A stretch of 64,000 bases of DNA from Margaritifera margaritifera (GCA_029931535.1 JAQPZY010001684.1:8995001-9059000), one strand, 5' to 3'; counted from the first letter of the stretch, positions 14,572 to 27,287 are shown. Program-made: numbers and translations. The notes: generated by a model not told the origin, from the sequence alone.

Positions 14572-14737
14572 TTCGATTCGTCAACAACATCTCTAGAGGC
14601 ATATTTATAACATTCATGCTGAAAATGGCTGAAATTTCAAACAATGCTCAGTTTTGTGTCACAATCGTTCGAAGAAGTGATTATATTAAATCATAATTTA
14701 AATTTGTTAGAAAACATTTAGCTAAATGCATATTAGT

Positions 14738-15033
14738 GAGACTGCTTCCAAGGGCACGTTTGCCTGGAATTTTCAAGTTCAAACCATTGTTAGAGTGAGA
14801 CTGCTTCCAAGGACATGTTTGACTAGAATTTTCAAGTTCAAACCATTGTTAGAGTGAGACTGCTTCAAAGGGTATGTTTGCCTGAAATCTTCAAGTTCAA
14901 ACCATTGTTAGAGTGAGACTGCTTCCAAGGACATGTTTGACTAGAATTTTCAAGTTCAAACCATTGTTAGAGTGAGACTGCTTCAAAGGGCATGTTTGCC
15001 TGAAATCTTCAAGTTCAAACCATTGTTAGAGAG
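14738..15033. repeat. 59-bp minisatellite with alternating variants
   Basis: About five copies of a unit containing gtgagactgcttc and caagttcaaaccattgttag. Copies alternate between ccaaggacatgtttgactag and tcaaagggcatgtttgcctg, so the true period is about 118 bp. Confidence 0.9.
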
Positions 15034-15543
15034 TCTGGTCTCCTCTCTAATACGGGAATCTTGTATGCACCTATACTTTCTGCCACTGAACGCCATCAGA
15101 GCTGGATTTGAAACTTTTGTCTGTATATTACTACACTTAAACAAGAAAACATTTAAATCCTAAACTAGTAAGCGTGGATATTTAACGGTATTTCTACTTT
15201 AGAAAATATTTATAGAACTTTATTATCAATAGACAATGAATTACAAACCGCATTATATACATCAGGATTCGGGACTTAATTATTCCAAAGATTAACTTGC
15301 CAAATATTTCTGTTAGAAAGAAAAAAATGCGACTGGATCTTAACTCTCACACTCTAGCCTTGCATGTAGACGTGTGACCGAATGCGCTTCGACCACCAGC
15401 AATAAGTTGCTAAAAAAGACTTACGTGAACTTTTACGTAGTAAACTGATATTTCGCTCCGTACAGATACAAGATTTTATAAAAGGAATTAGGAACGGATT
15501 AGAAACAAACATTAAATTTACTACACATTATTTTCTTTCTTCC

Positions 15544-15591
<48 letters not shown>

Positions 15592-16214
15592 TATAATGAG
15601 GACTTGGTGCAGCGCTTAATCTTTAGAAGCTCTAAGCCCTTTACAATATTAGTTAACACATAAGGACATATATGGACATGATTACAAAAAACAAACACCA
15701 TGAAATTGCAAACAAAAAAGATGCTGAAAATAATTAAGCTAAGGAAACATTGCTAAGTCTTAAGTCTGTTCTTGCAGTTGAAATAGGTGAGTTTTAAGAG
15801 CATTCTTGAATGAGATCACACTGTCATTGTGTCTAAGTTCAGCAGGCAATTCGTTCCAGGTAGCTGGCCCTGGTACGCAAAATAATATCGCTTGACCAAT
15901 AAAACGCTGATAGCAAATCTAAGTCACTGTTGTGGGTCTGTGCGAATCGGTAGCTCCAGAGCAATGGCGACCGTAAGTATTAATCCTTTAGTCCCTGCCC
16001 AATATATCATCACAAACAACTGACAAAATCAACACTATAATAAAAGAAAAGTTCTCCCAGTGATCAGAGGCCTCATTATCGAACAAACTTTTATGAAATT
16101 TGCCACCAACTCAGTCAAGTAACCTTCACAGTGGTAGACACTCATTCAAAATATTGCTTATCGAACAATTTCTTTCCGTGCACTGACACAATTTACCACA
16201 TTGGTTTTCAAAAC
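15034..16214. other. Intergenic; (TAA)n run and possible old repeat
   Basis: A (TAA)n run lies at 15,546-15,592. The next 400 bp (agcgcttaatctttagaagc, ctaagccctttacaatatta, gcaattcgttccagg) has the look of a dispersed repeat tail next to a trinucleotide run, but only one copy is in the window, so the class is unproven. No gene seen. Confidence 0.35.
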
Positions 16215-18040
16215 TTAGAGTATATATTAATTAGATCAGCTGCACAAGTATACTAACAAAATGCGTATATTTTGGGTATGTATTAAATAGATCAGTTGCA
16301 CAAGTATACTAACAAAATGCGTATATTTGGGGTATGTATTAAATAGATCAGTTGCACAAGTATACTAACAAAATGCGTATATTTGGGGTATATATTAAAT
16401 AGATCAGTTGAACAAGTATACTAACAAAATGCGTATATTTGGGGTATGTATTAAATAGATCAGTTGCACAAGTATACTAACAAAATGCGTATATTTGGGG
16501 TATGTATTAAATAGATCAGTTGAACAAGTATACTAACAAAATGCTTATATTTGGGGTATATATTAAATAGATCAGTTGCAAAAGTATACTAACAAAATGC
16601 TTATATTTGGGGTATATATTAAATAGATCAGCTGCACAAGTATACTAACAAAATGCTTATATTTGGGGTATATATTAAATAGATGCACAAGTATACTAAC
16701 AAAATGCTTATATTTGGGGTAAATATTAAATAGATCAGCTGCACAAGTATACTAACAAAATGCGTATATTTGGGGTATATATTAAATAAATCAGCTGCAC
16801 AAGTATACTAACAAAATGCGTATATTTGGAGTATATATTAAATAGATCAGTTGCACAAGTATACTAACAAAATGCTTATATTTGGGGTATATATTAACTA
16901 GATCAGCTGCACAAGTATACTAACAAAATGCGTATATTTGGGGTATGTATTAAATAGATCAGTTGCACAAGTATATGCGTATATTTGGGGTATGTATTAA
17001 ATAGATCAGTTGCACAAGTATACTAACAAAATGCTTATATTTGGGGTATATATTAAATAGATCAGTTGCACAAGTATACTAACAAAATGCGTATATTTGG
17101 GGTATGTATTAAATAGATGCACAAGTATACTAACAAAATGCTTATATTTGGGGTATATATTAAATAGATCAGCTGCACAAGTATACTAACAAAATGCGTA
17201 TATTTGGGGTATGTATTAAATAGATCAGTTGCACAAGTATAGTAACAAAATGCTTATATTTGGGGTATATATTAAATAGATCAGTTGCACAAGTATACTA
17301 ACGAAATGCGTATATTTGAGGTATATATTAAATAGATCAGTTGCACAAGTATGCTAACAAAATGCGTATATTTGGGGTATATATTAAATAGATCAGTTGC
17401 ACAAGTATACTAACAAAATGCTTATATTTGGGGTATATATTAAATAGATCAGTTGCACAAGTATACTAACAAAATGCGTATATTTGGGGTATGTATTAAA
17501 TAGATCAGTTGCACAAGTATACTAACAAAATGCGTATATTTGGGGTATGTATTAAATAGATGCACAAGTATACTAACAAAATGCTTATATTTGGGGTATA
17601 TATTAAATAGATCAGCTGCACATGTATACTAACAAAATGCGTATATTTGGGGTATATATTAAATAGATCAGTTGCACAAGTATACTAACAAAATGCTTAT
17701 ATTTGGGGTATGTATTAAATAGATCAGTTGCACAAGTATACTAACAAAATGCGTATATTTGGGGTATGTATTAAATAGATCAGTTGCACAAGTATACTAA
17801 AAAAATGCTTATATTTGGGGTATGTATTAAATAGATCAGTTGCACAAGTATACTAACAAAATGCGTATATTTGGGGTATGTATTAAATAGATCAGTTGCA
17901 CAAGTATACTAACAAAATGCGTATATTTGGGGTATATATTAAATAGATCAGTTGCAAAAGTATACTAATAAAATGCGTATATTTGGGGTATATATTAAAT
18001 AGATCAGTTGCAAAAGTATACTAACAAAATGCGTATGTTT
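16215..18040. repeat. 56-bp satellite array, about 32 copies
   Basis: Unit of 56 bp: tattaaatagatcagttgca, caagtatactaacaaaatgc, then g/t tatatttggggta(t/g). Diagnostic sites vary (gcg/gct; gttgc/gctgc; gtatg/gtata). Some units share the same internal deletion (atagatgcacaag, missing tcagttg), at about 16,680, 17,115 and 17,555, showing multi-unit duplication. No open frame of note. Confidence 0.97.
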
Positions 18041-19629
18041 GGGACAGAATGAGGCATTTAATGCTTTAGGAGCGATAGCGATGTGACGCATGTCTACATA
18101 AAACTGTGTTCCATCCGTGCATGTATAACACTTTAGCTAGTATATGCTTTGAATTTGTCAGAAACTTTACATCAGTTAATAAAGCTATGATAAACGAATT
18201 CCTAAAGTTTGAAAAATAAGGAGAAGAAAATATTTCAAGTTAAAGAAAAAAACAATGGCAAATACAAATTGTTTCTGTATTTATTAATAGTTGGTCATAT
18301 ATAGAGGTGGAATACAAGTGATGTTATTCTATAATTAGAGTTTCATAAAACAAAGATGTCAACAATTTAAGAAAAACATTAAAAGTTAACTACAGTCAGT
18401 TTTACGGCTTTTATCCCGTCGTACCGGACGAAACCACAGAATAATAACGAGAGACTGGACTAAAGAACCATAAGAAAATAAAAGTAATCAGAAACATTTT
18501 CACTGCGTATACTTTCAATAAATAAATAAATGTGCAAGGGATCTGTTTCTACCGTTGATGATGCAAAACTTCGTGTGAATACACTGAAGTCATTATTTTA
18601 CTAGTAAAGAACGTCTGAGAGAAGTGTGTGACTCTCATGGATGTTTCCTCAACAGATGCAATTCGCTTAGGTATGTATGTATGCATATATGTATGTATAT
18701 ATGTGCGTATGTATGTATGTACGTATGTATGTAGTAGCTATTTCTCGGCATCTCAGCCCGATAGTGGTTGTATGGTGCCAGCTAAAGGTAAAGGTAAAGT
18801 TTGAAAAATGTTTGAAAAATGAGAAATGAAGAATTACACAAACACTTTAGAAAGATAAACGCTTAAAAAATATGTAAACATGGAATACACAGTAGAATAG
18901 CCAAGAATGTGAATGATTCAAGATTACACATGTAATTAATGGATTCCAAAATAAAAATAAATTAAAGTATCTTCAGTTGAAATGATCCAGACATGTGCAT
19001 CGGAAATACATTAAGCATCGAAATGTGTATACAATGAGCGGCATAACGCATGAATTAAATAAATTACATTCATCATTTAACAGTTAATGGGGTGCAAAGT
19101 ATTCATTTAGTCGATTTCCTTCTCGCCAAAAAGTCAGCAGCGCGTGAAAATAGTTTGTCTGTTTTGCATCTGCCGTTTACATAATCAATTACATTCAAAT
19201 CCTTGGTAATCATGGCAAATATGCATTCGACCTCAAACTCCCACTGAGCTCATTGCAGTCCTATATTTTTCCCCATGTCAACGTTTTCTCTGACTGTGTG
19301 CAGTGTAACCAAGGACTCATCACTACATAAGCAGGTGGCACAACCTAAATATAGTTATTTGCAATTCAGCAAACTAGTTCAATGAATAATTCTTCCGAAA
19401 TTTACCTGAAGTGTTTTACAAATAGACTTTAAATGCAAAACGTACTTGATAATAACGGTCACTATAAATGTAAATCTTGTAGGTTACATTTTAAAAGATT
19501 CATGTAAACCATCGAGAAGTTGAAAGAGATAATTGGAGAGGGACACAATTTATTCAGGGAGAGAATGATTAAACCTTTCTTCGTTCTAATGCTCTAAAGG
19601 TAGTATTTTCTCTACATTTATTCATTCAG
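18041..19629. other. Intergenic, no recognised gene
   Basis: Contains an (ATGT)n tetranucleotide run at about 18,667-18,732. Otherwise AT-rich with no ORF or element hallmark that I can support. Confidence 0.5.
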
Positions 19630-20094
19630 GTACCATGTCCTTCCAAGACGTTGGCGATCATGGTCTTCCACTGATCTCGGCTTCTAGCAATGCCCAGCAT
19701 TTTATTTGGCTTGATGTTAATTTTCGTACTTATTCTGGTCAAGAAGGTTACTCTCGGTCTCCCCCTGCTTTTTACCCCGATAATTCTCCGGTAACGATGA
19801 TGTTCTCAAGTTCTTCTTTGCTCATAATGTATCCCAAGAACTGCAGCTGCCTTTTCCTGATATTGTGAAAAAGTGTTCTTTTTCTTTTAGCTCCCTTTTC
19901 ATTAGCTGTGTGGTAGGTCCATGAAATGTTTAACATTCTTCTCAGGAACTATATTTCTGCCTCGTCCATACGTTTTTCCATAGGTGGTGAGATAGTCCAG
20001 CACTCAGATCCGTATGTTAAAATCGAAAGTACACATCATTGCAAAACTCTCATTCTTGTTTTCATGGTTAGTTTCCTGTTGGTTAATATGTTTC

Positions 20095-20457
20095 TCATTT
20101 TTGAAAAGCATTTTTTGCAATTCCAGTTCTTCGCCTATGTTCATGGACGCATCTTCCGTTTGATGTTATCCAGTTTCCGAGGTAGCTGAACCCTTCTACT
20201 TGCTTGATAATTTCTTTGCCGTTACTAACTGTGCAAAATGGGACAATTTTATTTTTCGTTATGATTATACACTCTGTTTTCGTACAATTCATGGTTAGCC
20301 TTTTCGTTTTGCTTTCCTTTACCACTTTATTCAGGATCTCTTGCAAGTCTTCCACAGAATTTGTGATTAAAATAATATCGTCTACATATCGTAGGCTGTT
20401 AATGTTGTGCCCACAAATGATACTGCCTTGCATTTCTTTGATCTTTCTTACGATCAT
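20095..20457 (-). pseudogene. Reverse transcriptase palm fragment with YVDD
   Basis: 120-codon open segment of the RTE-like LINE. It holds the catalytic YVDD (LRYVDDIILITNS) followed by the conserved KTECIIITKNK and GFSYLGNWITSNGRC regions, typical of LINE reverse transcriptases downstream of the palm. It continues in other frames toward the C terminus around 19,850. Confidence 0.85.
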
Positions 20458-20671
20458 CTCGCTGTTTAGGTTGCAAAGTTCAGTTTAAAAAAATACACGC
20501 CCTAGCCAGAAAACTCTTTATACGCCAGTAAAAGCAATCAATTGGTCTTGGATTTTAATAGCTGCAGTTTGTTTCCAATATACATTTATTATGCTTCTCA
20601 GATCTTTTCCATCTATATCTAAGTTTTCTAGCATATTGAAAAGTGTTTCGTGCTGAATCGTGTCAAGCGCC

Positions 20672-21345
20672 TTTGTGTAGTCAATAAAACAGATATAAAG
20701 GTCTTGTTGTACCTTTGTGTAGTCAATAAACAGATATAAAGGTCTTGTTGTACCTTTGTGTAGTCAATAAACAGATATAAAGGTCTTGTTGTACCTTTGT
20801 GTAGTCAATAAAACATATATAAAGGTCTTGTTGTACTTTCACTTTGTGTAGTCAATAAAACAGATGTAATGGTCTTGTTGTACCTTTGTGTAGTCAATAA
20901 AACATATGTAAAGGTCTTGTTGTACTTTCACTTTGTGTAGTCAATAAAACAGATATAAAGGTCTTGTTGTACCTTTGTGTAGTCAATAAAACAGATGTAA
21001 AGGTCTTGTTGTACTTTCACTTTGTGTAGTCAATAAAACAGATGTAAAGGTCTTGTTGTACTTTTGTGTAGTCAATAAAACAGATGTAAAGGTCTTGTTG
21101 TACTTTCACTTTGTGTAGTCAATAAAACAGATGTAAAGGTCTTGTTGTACCTTTGTGTAGTCAATAAAACAGATATAAAGGTCTTGTTGTAGTTTCACTT
21201 TGTGTAGTCAATAAAACAGATATAAAAGTCTTGTTGTACTTTCACTTTGTGTAGTCAATAAAACAAATGTAAAGGTCTTGTTGTACTTTCACTTTGTGTA
21301 GTCAATAAAACAGATGTAAAGTTCTTGTTGTACTTTCATTGCTCT
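20672..21345. repeat. Minisatellite derived from RT motif A
   Basis: Fifteen tandem copies in two unit lengths, 42 bp (acctttgtgtagtcaataaa + acagatgtaaaggtcttgttgt) and 47 bp with an added 'actttc'-type block, partly alternating. On the minus strand the 42-bp unit encodes VQQDLYICFIDYTK, which is the motif A region of the host LINE's reverse transcriptase. The array sits exactly where that motif occurs once in the element. Confidence 0.95.
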
Positions 21346-22310
21346 TTCGGAAAGCATTCTTAATATAAATATTCCATTTCATGACCCCTTATCTTCTACA
21401 AAGCCACATTGTTCTTTCCAAATTTAACTTCTAATTTTCCTCTTTGCTCTAATCATTAGAATCCGGAGTAGTATTTTGACTACATGGCTCATAAGACTAA
21501 TGGTCGTATGCCATTCACATTCAACCACTCCTGGCTTCTTTGGAAGTACAATAAAAATGGTATATCTCCACTGTCAAAGATGTCATTGACTATTTCAATA
21601 ATTTTTTCAAACCGAAATCTTCCAGACATCCAATCATTTCTACAGCTGCATTATCTGGTCCTGTTGCTTGTTTCTTTCATCATGAAATAGCTCGGTGATG
21701 TTTTCTATCCATTTCTCTAATACTTGATCTTTCTCTAAAATGTTGCCGTATGTTTAATTAGTGCATCCGCTACAATGTTCCGAATCTTCTCGTGCATTGT
21801 AATATAGTTCGAATCTTTAGTTCTTTCATATTTTTTGCATTCTTTATTTAACCATTTTTCCTTTGCTTGTGTGCACATTTGTTTTATCCTTTTATCTAGC
21901 TGGTTGTATTTTCTTTGGTCGGTTTGCTTTGTGTTTCGTCTTTCTTCCATAAGATTAAGGATATCGTCAGTCATCCATTTGTTCTTAGCTTCTTTTTCTC
22001 TTGGTATGATAACCACTTTTGCTTTTTCTACCAATGCTTTTTTGGGCATCTCCCATGTAAAGTCTTTTCCCCTGTCTTCTAGCTCTTGGAACCTGTTTGA
22101 CACTTCAACAGTGTACTTCTTTTGGGTCTTTGGATCGGTTTTCAAATATACATAGGCTAACATTTTCTGTATCCTTGTTTGTTTAAACTTCCTTAGCCTG
22201 ACCCTAATTGTTGTGGTCACCACTGCTGCTCCTTGGTATGTTTTTAATTGAAGGATAACATTTTATAACCATTTATTGATGGTAATGTAATCGATTTGAT
22301 TTCGAAAGAT

Positions 22311-23254
22311 GTCTGCATTACCTTTTATAAAACAGACAAACCTCGGCGTGCAGTAACAATTATTCAGACCAAAAATATATTAGAGTTAAACATCAAGCAA
22401 TCTTACATCAAAACAATATTTACTGGAAATGAGCATGTTGCAAAATAAGGAAATTAACAAAAGAGGCACTACAGATTATGTCGCTTCCAACTCTCTGTAC
22501 ATTGTGATGGTCAAGGACCTGACTATACTTGGTACGCTCATGTCCCATTTGATGCCCTTTTAGGTCAATTAGTACGGATTAAATGACTGAGCGTGCCTGA
22601 TATGTTCATTAAACTTGTTATCAGATGTAGTCCTATGATAGCCTCGTTCCACACAAGGCATCACAGGAATCTAAGCTGGCAGCCAGCTATGATACTATTA
22701 GGTTATATTTTCACCACCATGACAGATTCTTTACAAATGTTTTGGATTGGAATATTTATTGCACTTGTTAATTTTATTGTGTATATAGAGGCTTTGCATA
22801 ATACTGAGGAATACGGACATTCATCGATACAACAACTGATAAAGTTCAGTAACGGTAAGGCAAATTAGTAAAATCATTTTATAGTAGTCAATCTAAATTA
22901 GAAACGGTATACATGAAAGGTAATATAAAACCATACAATTTGATACTCATTTTGTATTGAATGGATAACATAAATATTGCCAGGGGCGGAATAATTAAAG
23001 CTGTGGGAGGGGGAGGGCCGGGGACCTTAAGATATAGAACTACAAATTAAACCGGAAAGCGGTCCTTAAACTGTCCTTTATATGTGTATAATTATTATAG
23101 CTATATTAGGCTAAGTATTAGACGGTTTAGACATATATGGTTTATTTAAATACTTGTAATTTAATCCACGGAAACCGTGGGGGGGGGGGAGGGGGCTATG
23201 ACTAGGGGGTTAAAGGTACTGAAACGTTGTATAATCCTGAAGATGCGTATTTAA
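22311..23254. other. Intergenic, no recognised gene
   Basis: No gene seen. The segment includes G-rich low-complexity tracts at about 23,010-23,030 and 23,180-23,205. Confidence 0.5.
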
Positions 23255-24022
23255 GGTTTATGTGCCCTTTTAGGTAATTACACCATGTATTTTGGCCATA
23301 TGACGTCACATAAGCACAGCAGAAACTTTAAAGTGTAATTAATTCTAACTGATAGGAGTACGTGGATTACATTATTGTAATTACAAATAGCTATAAATAG
23401 TTAATCCACTGCCAACTGAACCAGCCATTTGTTTTTTAATTCACCCAATATTGACGAACCAGATTTTGTTTCGAAATAACCCCTAACCAGGTAGTTCTAA
23501 AGTTGAGATTACTCCTCCGTAACATCAGTGATCACTATGGTTTGAATAGGTGAACATTATGGTGTGAAGACACCTGTGAATGTGCTGTCATGTACATTTA
23601 TAGGAATTGTGTCAAAATAGTTTTGAAATGTTTTCTACTTTGTCATTTTCTGATCAAGTTTTAGAAACTAAGAAAAATTAAATTGCTTGTTTAGTTGGCA
23701 GTTTATTAAATACTTTACGTATTTGTAATTACAATACTGTAATCTAGGTACTCCTACCAGTTACAATTAATTACAATACTGTAATCTAGGTACTGCTACC
23801 AGTTACAATTAATTACAATACTGTAATCTAGGTACTCCTACCAGTTACAATTAATTACAATACTGTAATCTAGATACTCCTACTAGTTACAATTAATTAC
23901 AATACTGTAATCTAGGTACTCCTACCAGTTAAAATTAATTACAGCGTATAGTTTCTGCTGTGCTCATCGGAAGTCATGTGGCCAAAATACATGGTGTAAT
24001 GACAAGGACGGACACATAAACC
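23255..24022. mobile_element. Non-autonomous DNA element with long TIRs
   Basis: Outer ends are inverted: ggtttatgtg at 23,255 and cacataaacc ending 24,022. Further in, attacaccatgtattttggc at about 23,277 pairs with gccaaaatacatggtgtaat ending 24,000, followed by agcacagcagaaact on both arms. The imperfect TIR is about 130 bp. There is no coding capacity. The right interior is a 42-bp tandem array made of TIR sequence. Target duplication is not clear (a TTAA adjoins the left end only), so the superfamily is open. Confidence 0.75.
23727..23945. repeat. 42-bp tandem array inside the MITE
   Basis: About five copies of aattacaatactgtaatcta + ggtactcctaccagttacaatt. The unit matches the inner part of the element's own inverted repeat (left-arm version: ctgataggagtacgtggatt). 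Confidence 0.9.
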
Positions 24023-24097
24023 ATAACATTAATGCCAAAAGTTATTGAATATTCTTAATTATCTTCCAATTGCAACATATTCCTCTCTGGAAAAATA

Positions 24098-24233
24098 GAG
24101 AATTTTAAACGCCAAGACGATGATGGGTCAATACAGTTCGAGAAGGAGTTTCTACATGGGACATTTCCTGCAGGTTTCACCTGGGGAGCAGCTACAGCAG
24201 CCTACCAGATCGAAGGAGGATGGAATGAAGATG
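24098..24233 (+). pseudogene. GH1 exon 1 (first recognisable)
   Basis: Encodes the GH1 N-terminal signature ([20 protein letters not shown], then NEDG) and ends at donor ATG|GTACGTA in phase 1. The frame is open upstream, with no in-frame ATG; a likely acceptor is ATAG just before 24,098. A further 5' exon is expected. Confidence 0.9.
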
Positions 24234-24454
24234 GTACGTACAAACAGAACAAAACAGGCGACACCGCGTCAAAAGTCCAGACAATTTAAAGATGGCATCA
24301 TACGAACAGAAAAAGTTATTCAAAAGCTTCACGTACAAATAATTTTAAGCTTAAATTAGTATTATACAAGTATAGACTTTTAACGAGTTTAATATATCGT
24401 TTTACTGAGCTGTGAAATATGATATTGGCCGATGCGAAAACAATGTAATCAGCG

Positions 24455-24590
24455 CAGTGGTGCAAGTAAGCCTTTACGGTCAGGTACGCAGTTCTGTTAA
24501 GACATTTATTACCGGTACGGCCGTACCGGAAAGACAGGGTCGGGGGGTCAGTACCGTACCGGTAAGAGTTAAAATCTACTTACACCACTG
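24455..24590. mobile_element. hAT-like MITE in GH1 intron 1
   Basis: 136-bp element beginning CAGTGGTGCAAGTAA and ending TTACACCACTG, a hAT-type terminus. It is flanked by 8-bp near-duplications (aatcagcg at 24,447-24,454; attcagcg at 24,591-24,598; 7/8 match). The interior is palindromic around attaccggtacggccgtacc. No coding capacity. Confidence 0.7.
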
Positions 24591-25230
24591 ATTCAGCGAA
24601 ACAAAAGTCTGTATTTGCTTTATTATTTTCATACCGTGACCTAAAAGTATCCCATCTCCATGTGACCACAATACGTTGTTTTACGGAGCTGAAATGACTG
24701 TGATAAAACCAATACAGTGTATTGCTGTTAGGCACATGTGACCTGTTCAGCCAATCAGAGTTCAGTATAATTTTTATGAAAGCAATGAAAGTATGTATTG
24801 ACTAGAAAACTGAGAAAAATGTGTCTACGATAAAAATTTTGGAAACATTATTTGACAATGTTTATTTATTATAGGAGTAGCATGTATTAGCAACAAATGC
24901 TAGAAATCAGCCAAGTCCGAAATAAATGTCCAAAACATTTTCTGTAAACATTTTCAGCTGAATTTGTCGTCATGAATACACAGTTATGCATTAAATACAC
25001 CTAACAGCTAATGTGATAGTAAACGGGTTTATAATTTTTATCTCTACTATAAACTGTTGAACAGACATCTAATATTGAATGTATAACCAGCAAAATGTCT
25101 TCTTCCAGTAATAGTGTGTAGACTAAAGTACATATACAACACTGCCTAAATATCTGCTATTGATTTATATATTTGTTTCTTTGAGAAAATGAGCTGAGCA
25201 TATAACAATATATCGTTGTGACTTTTCCAG

Positions 25231-25364
25231 GAAAGGGTTTAAGTATATGGGACACTTTTTCCCATGATAACAATGGACGTATTCTTCATGGTGACACTGG
25301 AGACGTTGCTTGTGATAGTTATCACAAGTACATGGAAGACGTTCTACTATTGAAAAACCTTAAA
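25231..25364 (+). pseudogene. GH1 exon 2
   Basis: Acceptor TTTTCCAG at 25,230 and donor AAA|GTAAGT after 25,364. Reads [13 protein letters not shown]...[14 protein letters not shown]...LLKNLK, the standard GH1 segment following strand 1. Intact, with no lesion. Confidence 0.92.
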
Positions 25365-26384
25365 GTAAGTGTCCAAAGAAAAATCGTAGAACTTTCCATA
25401 TTTCAGTAGTTTCAAGAATTCCTGGAGAAACATTTACAAAGTAGCGATATGGGAATATAAACTAATATTGCTACTCTGTCAACTTTGCCAAAGTAAATAT
25501 GTGGATTTACATATGAAAAATATGCGGCAACACATTTATTCATATAGTTGTTTCCACATAAGTAATACATATGTAATGTCACACATTTTAAAACTTACAT
25601 CTGTAAAACATGTTTTTTTCAAACATAACAAAGTTATAAGCGAGAATTTTGTCTAATTGAGACTTGGCACATTGTGTGTGCGTGTGTGTGTTTAACACAA
25701 GTATTACACGTAGGTTTAACTAGAGTGGGAACTAGTATATATTTTGCATGTGTAAGATTGCATATGCCTAACATATGTAAAATCTATCTAAAACGTGTAT
25801 AGCAATTTTATCGGTGTGAATTGTGTCTTGCTTCGAATTTAGTGAAGCCGATATTAATTACTGGTCAAAGAGTGACTGTTATATATTTACGATCAAAGTT
25901 TGGTGGGTTTGCTAATCTTTTTTTTATATTATGTTTCTCGCTCCTCATCGTTTCCACTCCACCATCAGTAGCAATTCAGCGTAAGAGACAGATATAAGTC
26001 TGATAGACAGCAGGTTTCACCACCCCAAAAACTCCTGATAAAGTGATAGTTTAAATATCAACTCAAGATCTGAAAATGTCTCGAGATAAAAAGGTGCTAA
26101 CAACTTTATGTTGGTATACATGCCAATGCTTTACCGTAATTAAAGTTTATATTTAGCATCTCTTTGTTGGTAAAGAAGTTTGATTATTCACGATACTACC
26201 GAGCTGGAACTTTTTATGCTAGAGCATTCAAAAGAGAAAGTTAGTGCTGAAGCTTTACGTGGTTTGTATTGCAATTTGTATGTAATTGCAAAGCATTACT
26301 AAAACAAAGGTCTTCTTTATTACTGATAAATTTGGAAATTTATTTTCAAAATGCTTTATTATTACTATTATGCTTTAAAATGTG
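25365..26384. other. GH1 intron 2, 5' part
   Basis: AT-rich intron sequence with no embedded gene recognised; the rest of the intron is tandem repeat and microsatellite (26,385-27,335). Confidence 0.6.
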
Positions 26385-27110
26385 GGTATTATATCAAGTG
26401 GACTCAGACAATTGATGTCATTCTGTATATTAATATCACGTTTACTCCGACAGTTTATATTACCCTGTATATTAATGTAATGTGGAATCAGACAGTTGAT
26501 GTTACCCTTAATATTATTATGTGGACTCAGTTGATGTTATCATGTATATTAATATAATGTGGTCTCAGACAGTTGATGCTACCCTGTATATTAATATCAT
26601 GTAGAAGTAGACAGTTGATGTTATCCTGTATATTAATATAATGTGGACTCACATAGTTGATGTTACCTGTATATTAATGTAATGTAGACTCAGACAGTTG
26701 ATGTTACCCTGTATATTAATATGTGGACTCAGTTGATGTTACCCTGTATATTAATGTAATGTAGACTCAGACAGTTGATGTTACCCTGTATATTAATGTA
26801 ATGTAGACTCAGACAGTTGATGTTACCCTGTATATTAATATGTGGACTCAGTTGATGTTACCCTGTATATTAATGTAATGTAGACTCAGACAGTTGATGT
26901 TACCCTGTATATTAATATGTGGACTCAGTTGATGTTATCCTGTATATTAATATAATGTGGACTCAGACAGTTGATGTTACCCTGTATATTAATATGTGGA
27001 CTCAGTTGATGTTATCCTGTATATTAATATGATGTAGAATCAGGAAGTTGATGTTACCCTGTATATTAATATCAAGTGGACTCAGACAGTTAATGTTATC
27101 CTGTATATTT
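26385..27110. repeat. Intronic minisatellite, 42-bp and 35-bp units
   Basis: About 17 units. The 42-bp form is gtagactcagacagttgatg + ttaccctgtatattaatgtaat; the 35-bp form lacks 'acagac'-type sequence (gtggactcagttgatgttac). The two forms alternate between about 26,690 and 27,010, giving a 77-bp higher-order unit. Confidence 0.93.
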
Positions 27111-27253
27111 ATTGGCCGAATTCTACTCGAGTAATTTCATTTGCACGACGTTCTTGCAGAACGCTTCTTAGCACAGATTTTTTGTGACTTTCTGATTGAG
27201 AAGTCGTGTTCTAACTTCTCCAGAAAATAAGTTTGTGCTCTTATACGAATGTG

Positions 27254-27287
27254 ACACACACACACACAGACAGAGAGAGAGAGAGAG

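Larger units (their letters stand above)
19630..22310 (-). mobile_element. RTE-type LINE remnant (endonuclease tail to C terminus)
   Basis: Minus-strand remnant of a non-LTR ORF2. Read 5' to 3': an endonuclease C-terminal segment near 22,310-22,230 (RNQIDYITIN-like), a linker (162 codons at 21,735-22,223, residues KNKWMTDDILNLMEERRNTK), RT motif A (ICFIDYTKALDT) near 20,660-20,700 now expanded into a minisatellite, the YVDD box (LRYVDDIILI) at 20,095-20,457, and a C-terminal segment near 19,860 (KRQLQFLGYIMSKEEL). Stops and frameshifts break it throughout, so it is dead. Assignment to RTE rests on these motifs from memory of the family; 5' part is absent and no target duplication was found. 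Confidence 0.8.

Noticed and set aside
16215..18040. CRISPR-like regularity of the 56-bp array
   Set aside because: Units are head-to-tail with no unique spacers, in eukaryotic DNA; an ordinary satellite.
22980..23030. CAGGGGCGGA-like hAT terminus
   Set aside because: No matching inverted end or 8-bp duplication found nearby.
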